Assembly: GCA_030618925.1 (NCBI GenBank)
Contig: JAUXCK010000109.1
Coordinates: 1 to 8,132 of the forward strand
Direction of reading: 5' to 3'
DNA length: 8,132 nt
From: Desulfobacteraceae bacterium
GTDB taxonomy: Bacteria; Desulfobacterota; Desulfobacteria; Desulfobacterales; SURF-7
Positions 5,054 through 8,132 of the stretch are shown here, piece by piece. The notes beneath the pieces were generated by a model, which was not told the DNA's origin, did no database searches, and saw only the letters and a list, made by a program, of their open reading frames with translations. The position numbers were made by a program, and so were the translations under genes. Within the stretch, counting starts at the first letter, position 1. The number at the start of each line of letters is the position of its first letter.

Positions 5054-6697
5054 ATGTCAACAACCGGCAACGATTGTGCCGGTCAACAAATACAAATCAT
5101 GGCCCAGGCATATAAAACAATGCTGCACAATATCTCCGTCTACAGGGGAAATATATTTTTTGCCCTGTTGAGCGGCTTTTTGCTCACCTGCATCTTTCCC
5201 AAGGTGGGGGCGGACTGGCTGGCATGGATTGCCCTTATGCCGTTGTTGCTGTCAATAAAAGGTCTTTCTCCCAAACTTGCTTTTTATATTGGCCTGCTGT
5301 CCGGAATTGCCCATTATCTGACCCTGTTGTACTGGCTTGTTCCGGTCATGAAAACCTATGGTCATCTCCCTATGGTGCTCAGCATCTGCACGCTGATGGT
5401 CTTTGCCTTTTATCTGGCCCTTTACGTTGCCCTGTTTACGGTCATCATGGCAAGATTTGGTGTAAGACCCTTACCGTACATCGTTCTGGCGCCGGCTGCA
5501 TGGGTAGCCCTCGAGTATCTCCGGTCTTTCTTGTTTACCGGGTTTCCGTGGGGGCTCCTCGGGCACTCACAGTTCAACAGATTGTCTCTGATTCAATTAT
5601 CAGATATAACGGGTGTATTTGGGATATCATTTTTAATCGTGCTCATGAATGCGGTGGGTTTTTTTGGATTGCTTCATCTAAACCGGAATATCTGGCAAGG
5701 GCATGCGATTTCCAGATGGCTCTCCATCAATGCTGCGGTGGTGTCCCTTCTGATGGTATTCATGGTAATTTTTTATGGCACCTGGCGTATAAAATCAATT
5801 GATGTGCTGCAGAAAGCTGCCCGGTTTGAAAAAATTACAGTGGTTCAGGGCAATATCGATCAATCGATTAAATGGGATCCTGCTCATAAAAAGAAAACCA
5901 TGGAAAAGTATATCAATCTGTCACTTTCTGCAAAGGCGGATCAGCCGGACCTTGTGGTATGGCCTGAAACCGCAACACCGTTTTATTTTTTGAGCCGGCA
6001 CCGTATTGAGCTTACCAGACTCATCCAAAAGGGAATCAGGGCCTCTGGTGCTTATTTCTTGATCGGGACCCCTTCCATCATCCGCCGCGGCCAGGGCGTG
6101 GATTTTTATAACAGCGCATATCTTGTTGATCCACATGGGAAAAAGGTGGGTCAATACGACAAGGTGCATCTGGTCCCCTATGGGGAGTATGTCCCGTTTA
6201 AAAAATGGCTGCCTTTCCTCGGTAAAATCGTTTCCCAGGCTGGTGACTTTACCGCCGGGGAAAAAGGGAGCACTGTGTCGTGGAAAGATATGAATATTGG
6301 TATTCAAATCTGTTTCGAGATCATATTTCCAACTCTGACGAGGGCCATGACCCTTGAGAACAATGCATCCTTTTTTGTGAATATAACAAATGACGCCTGG
6401 TTTGGAACAACCAGCGGGCCGTATCAGCATTTTTCCATGACAATATTCAGGGCCGTCGAAAACAGGCGATCCCTGATCAGATCGGCCAATACAGGCATCA
6501 GCGGGTTTATCGATCCCGTCGGTCGCGTTATTGCTTCGTCACCGCTGTTAAAGGACGCTGTTTTGACGCGCAAAGTGCCCATCATGGAGATAAAAACAAT
6601 ATACACTGCAATAGGGGATCTGTTTGCGCAATTCTGTTTTATGGTCACGGCGGTCATGATTTTTAGTTTCCGTAAAACGCACCCGGGCGGCCAATAG
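5054..6697 (+). CDS. lnt: Apolipoprotein N-acyltransferase
   Basis: Lnt adds the third acyl chain to the N-terminal cysteine of bacterial lipoproteins, using phospholipid as donor, at the periplasmic face of the inner membrane. The 547-residue protein has about seven hydrophobic segments in the first 243 residues, a carbon-nitrogen hydrolase domain (about 260-500) and a C-terminal membrane helix (about 518-538), as in the family. The nitrilase-type triad is complete: E305 in VVWPETATPFY, K370 in YDKVHLVPYGEYVPF and C420 in GIQICFEIIFP, matching E267, K335 and C387 of E. coli Lnt. The substrate-loop region NITNDAWFG (443-451) is present. The start is uncertain: the ATG at 5054 has no clear ribosome binding site, and in-frame ATGs at 5099 (residue 16) and 5120 (residue 23), closer to the first membrane segment, are equally possible. 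prfB follows after 156 nt on the same strand. Identity is firm. Confidence 0.96.
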   Translation: MSTTGNDCAGQQIQIMAQAYKTMLHNISVYRGNIFFALLSGFLLTCIFPKVGADWLAWIALMPLLLSIKGLSPKLAFYIGLLSGIAHYLTLLYWLVPVMKTYGHLPMVLSICTLMVFAFYLALYVALFTVIMARFGVRPLPYIVLAPAAWVALEYLRSFLFTGFPWGLLGHSQFNRLSLIQLSDITGVFGISFLIVLMNAVGFFGLLHLNRNIWQGHAISRWLSINAAVVSLLMVFMVIFYGTWRIKSIDVLQKAARFEKITVVQGNIDQSIKWDPAHKKKTMEKYINLSLSAKADQPDLVVWPETATPFYFLSRHRIELTRLIQKGIRASGAYFLIGTPSIIRRGQGVDFYNSAYLVDPHGKKVGQYDKVHLVPYGEYVPFKKWLPFLGKIVSQAGDFTAGEKGSTVSWKDMNIGIQICFEIIFPTLTRAMTLENNASFFVNITNDAWFGTTSGPYQHFSMTIFRAVENRRSLIRSANTGISGFIDPVGRVIASSPLLKDAVLTRKVPIMEIKTIYTAIGDLFAQFCFMVTAVMIFSFRKTHPGGQ

Positions 6698-6770
6698 GTA
6701 TATGTCCAATATCTCTGTCCGGGGCGCTTTGTTTTAATGAATGTCGGAGTTGCCCGGTTTTCCCTGGATG

Positions 6771-6799
6771 ATGGATTTTTCCGTTGTAGAAAAATCCAT
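6771..6799. repeat. Perfect 11-bp inverted repeat upstream of prfB
   Basis: ATGGATTTTTC (6771-6781) and GAAAAATCCAT (6789-6799) are exact reverse complements separated by a 7-nt loop. The repeat lies in the 156-nt gap between lnt and prfB, 54 nt before the prfB ATG. No T-run follows the right arm, so it is not a standard intrinsic terminator for lnt. It could be an operator, an mRNA stem in the prfB leader, or an RNA processing or stability element. Confidence 0.5.
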
Positions 6800-6840
6800 A
6801 TACATGTGGTAGCATTATCTGTGCCTTAAACTTTTTAATC

Positions 6841-6846
6841 AGGAGG
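6841..6846 (+). promoter_or_regulatory. Ribosome binding site of prfB
   Basis: AGGAGG lies 7 nt before the ATG at 6854. This strong site fixes the start of the short zero-frame part of prfB, which would otherwise be discarded as a 23-codon ORF. Confidence 0.85.
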
Positions 6847-6853
6847 AAAGAAA

Positions 6854-7952
6854 ATGGTTTCAGATTTGAAGCAGACTATAAAGGAACTTTATCTCAAACT
6901 AGAACAGTTAAAGGACTGTCTTTGACCTGGCTGACAAGGAAAAGAGACTCAAGGAATTAGAACAAATTGCAGCAAGGGAAGATTTCTGGGATGACCCGGA
7001 AAAGACCAAAGACCTGTTAAGAGAACAGTCCCGGGTGACCGGCCAGGTTGAGAAGTGGAAAGCGCTGAGCAGAGGCCTGGAAGAAAGTGACCTGCTTCTG
7101 GATCTTGCCATGGAAGAATCCGATGATGAATCCATGGCTGAAGCGGGCCAGGAGCTGAAGGAGATCGAAGAGAAGACACGTCAATTCACTCTGGATCTCA
7201 TGTTAGATGGTGAAGATGATCGAAACAATGCCATTATCTCCATCAATGCCGGTGCCGGCGGTACGGACTCGCAGGACTGGGCAGAGATGCTTTACAGGAT
7301 GTATACCCGCTGGATTGATCGAAAAGGCTACAAAATGAGCCTGATCGATTTTCAGCCTGGAGATGAAGCAGGGATAAAAAGTGTGACGTTCACCGCCAGC
7401 GGGGAGTATGCCTATGGGTATATTAAAATGGAAACAGGCGTTCACCGCCTGGTCAGGATTTCACCGTTTAATGCCAGCGGAAAGCGTCACACCTCTTTTG
7501 CTTCTGTATTTGTATGTCCTGAGCTGGATCATGAGATTGTGGTGGATATTGATGAAAAAGAGATTCGTATAGATGTGTATAGAGCGAGCGGTGCCGGTGG
7601 CCAGCATGTGAACAAAACCAGCAGTGCAGTCAGGATTACCCATTTCCCCACGGGAATTGTCGTTCAGTGCCAGCAGGAAAAATCCCAGCATCGCAATAAA
7701 GAGCTGGCCATGAAAGTGCTGAAGGCCAGGCTTTACCAGCATGAAAAACAAAAGCAGGACAAAAAACTTCAGGAAATGCATGACAACAAGGATGATATCG
7801 CCTGGGGCAGTCAGATACGTTCCTATGTTCTCCACCCATACCAGATGGTCAAGGATCACCGGACAAAGCTGGAGGTCGGTAATGTAAATTTGGTGCTTGA
7901 CGGCTCAATCGACCCTTTTATCGAAAAAGCACTTCTATCAAGACTGTTGTGA
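6854..7952 (+). CDS. prfB: Peptide chain release factor 2, programmed +1 frameshift
   Basis: RF2 recognises UGA and UAA stop codons and triggers hydrolysis of the finished peptide from the ribosomal P-site tRNA. Translation starts at ATG 6854, reads 23 codons, meets an in-frame TGA (6923-6925) and must slip forward one base to continue at GAC (6924-6926) up to TGA at 7950-7952. The joined protein has 365 residues, the same length as E. coli RF2. After the shift the sequence LDLADKEKRLKELEQI fits the RF2 N-terminal helical domain. The stop-recognition tripeptide SPF is at 203-205 (ISPFNASGKRHTS) and the catalytic GGQ at 248-250 (SGAGGQHVNKTSSAVRITH), both within two residues of their E. coli positions. 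SPF rather than PxT marks it as RF2, not RF1. The gene lies after lnt and before a probable HD-domain gene. It self-regulates: low RF2 slows reading of the internal UGA and favours the shift. Identity is firm. Confidence 0.97.
6910..6926 (+). promoter_or_regulatory. RF2 programmed frameshift site
   Basis: CTTTGAC (6920-6926) is the classic RF2 slip sequence: CTT in the P site, TGA in the A site, then C, which weakens the stop. A Shine-Dalgarno-like AAAGGA (6910-6915) ends 4 nt before the CTT. The E. coli stimulator is AGGGGG ending 3 nt before, so the register is close but the core is shorter. The TGA is at codon 24 of the zero frame. Confidence 0.93.
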
Positions 7953-8029
7953 CCTCAATTGGCTATTTGCAAAACAAAGAACAAGCCCCTTCTCCTGTAA
8001 TAAAGGAGCAGAATCTTCGACAGGGGGTA

Positions 8030-8051
8030 ACCCAAAGCCTGGTTTTTGGGT
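8030..8051. repeat. 7-bp hairpin between prfB and the next gene
   Basis: ACCCAAA (8030-8036) pairs exactly with TTTGGGT (8045-8051) across an 8-nt loop. A smaller stem, CTCCT/AGGAG (7992-7996 with 8004-8008), lies upstream. Neither is followed by a T-run. They may form a weak terminator or leader structure in the 116-nt gap after prfB; nothing else was recognised in that gap. Confidence 0.3.
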
Positions 8052-8068
8052 CAGGGAATTTATTATAG

Positions 8069-8132
8069 ATGAACCCTGTTGACATTATTGCCGAATATTA
8101 CAGGCCCGGCTCTTCCCTGTATGAGATTCAGG
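8069..8132 (+). CDS. Probable HD-domain phosphohydrolase, 3' truncated by window edge
   Basis: An open frame starts at ATG 8069 and runs off the right edge after 21 codons (MNPVDIIAEYYRPGSSLYEI). The beginning resembles the N-termini of HD-domain hydrolases that follow prfB in deltaproteobacteria, which I recall starting with a similar 'MNP..II..YY.PGS.AYEIL' pattern before the HS..V helix and the metal-binding HD residues. Those residues lie outside the window, so the family rests on a short match plus position. The ribosome binding site is weak (AGGGA about 11 nt before the ATG). The gene is 116 nt downstream of prfB on the same strand. Confidence 0.5.
   Translation, partial: MNPVDIIAEYYRPGSSLYEIQ

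Noticed and set aside
5224..5802. 192-codon plus-strand ORF inside lnt
   Set aside because: It is an alternative frame within lnt, whose frame carries the complete catalytic triad and membrane segments.
7461..7859. 132-codon minus-strand ORF inside prfB
   Set aside because: It is antisense to the GGQ-containing part of RF2 and has no supporting features.
7970..8060. Cyclic-di-GMP-I (GEMM) riboswitch suggested by a CAAAGCC-like stretch near 8032
   Set aside because: The first helix with its GNRA loop and the conserved joining sequences are missing; only a short string matches.

Overview
The window (8,132 bp) looks like ordinary chromosome from a Gram-negative bacterium, most likely a deltaproteobacterium of the Desulfobacterales type. 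The pointers are an apolipoprotein N-acyltransferase (Lnt), which implies an outer membrane; the order lnt, prfB, HD-domain gene, which I recall from deltaproteobacterial genomes; and GC-rich intergenic palindromes of a kind common in that group. This assignment rests on recalled family knowledge, not on a search.

Layout. Positions 1-390 (+) hold the 3' end of a DUF1439 / YceB-like lipoprotein gene that runs off the left edge. Positions 466-4766 are all on the minus strand. In order of transcription they are: a single-domain STAS protein (4461-4766); a mycothiol-dependent maleylpyruvate isomerase-like (DinB-fold, TIGR03084-like) metal-binding protein (3588-4385); a 181-nt gap filled with stable hairpins; an M24-fold 'creatinase-like' hydrolase (2237-3406); a sodium:solute symporter (738-2135); and a 67-aa zinc-ribbon protein (466-669). 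From about 4842 rightwards transcription is on the plus strand: an AT-rich divergent promoter region, lnt (5054-6697), prfB encoding release factor 2 with a programmed +1 frameshift (6854-7952), and the first 21 codons of a probable HD-domain phosphohydrolase (8069 onward).

How the genes may work together. The symporter and the M24 hydrolase are adjacent and co-directional, so uptake of a small amidine or amide-type compound followed by intracellular hydrolysis is the simplest reading. The M24 protein lacks three of the five usual metal ligands but keeps a His/Glu/Glu set that matches creatinase, so it may be a metal-independent C-N hydrolase and not a true aminopeptidase. Lnt, RF2 and the HD protein are housekeeping functions with no metabolic link to the left half.

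I found no CRISPR array, transposase, integrase, tRNA or rRNA, and no convincing new defence or mobile system. The most useful points are the altered M24 active site, the RF2 frameshift (which splits the gene in naive ORF calling), the pair of co-varying palindromes at 3485-3571, and a perfect 11-bp inverted repeat in front of prfB. In two minus-strand genes the longest ORF starts at a TTG or GTG two codons too early; I moved those starts to an ATG with a well-placed Shine-Dalgarno sequence.
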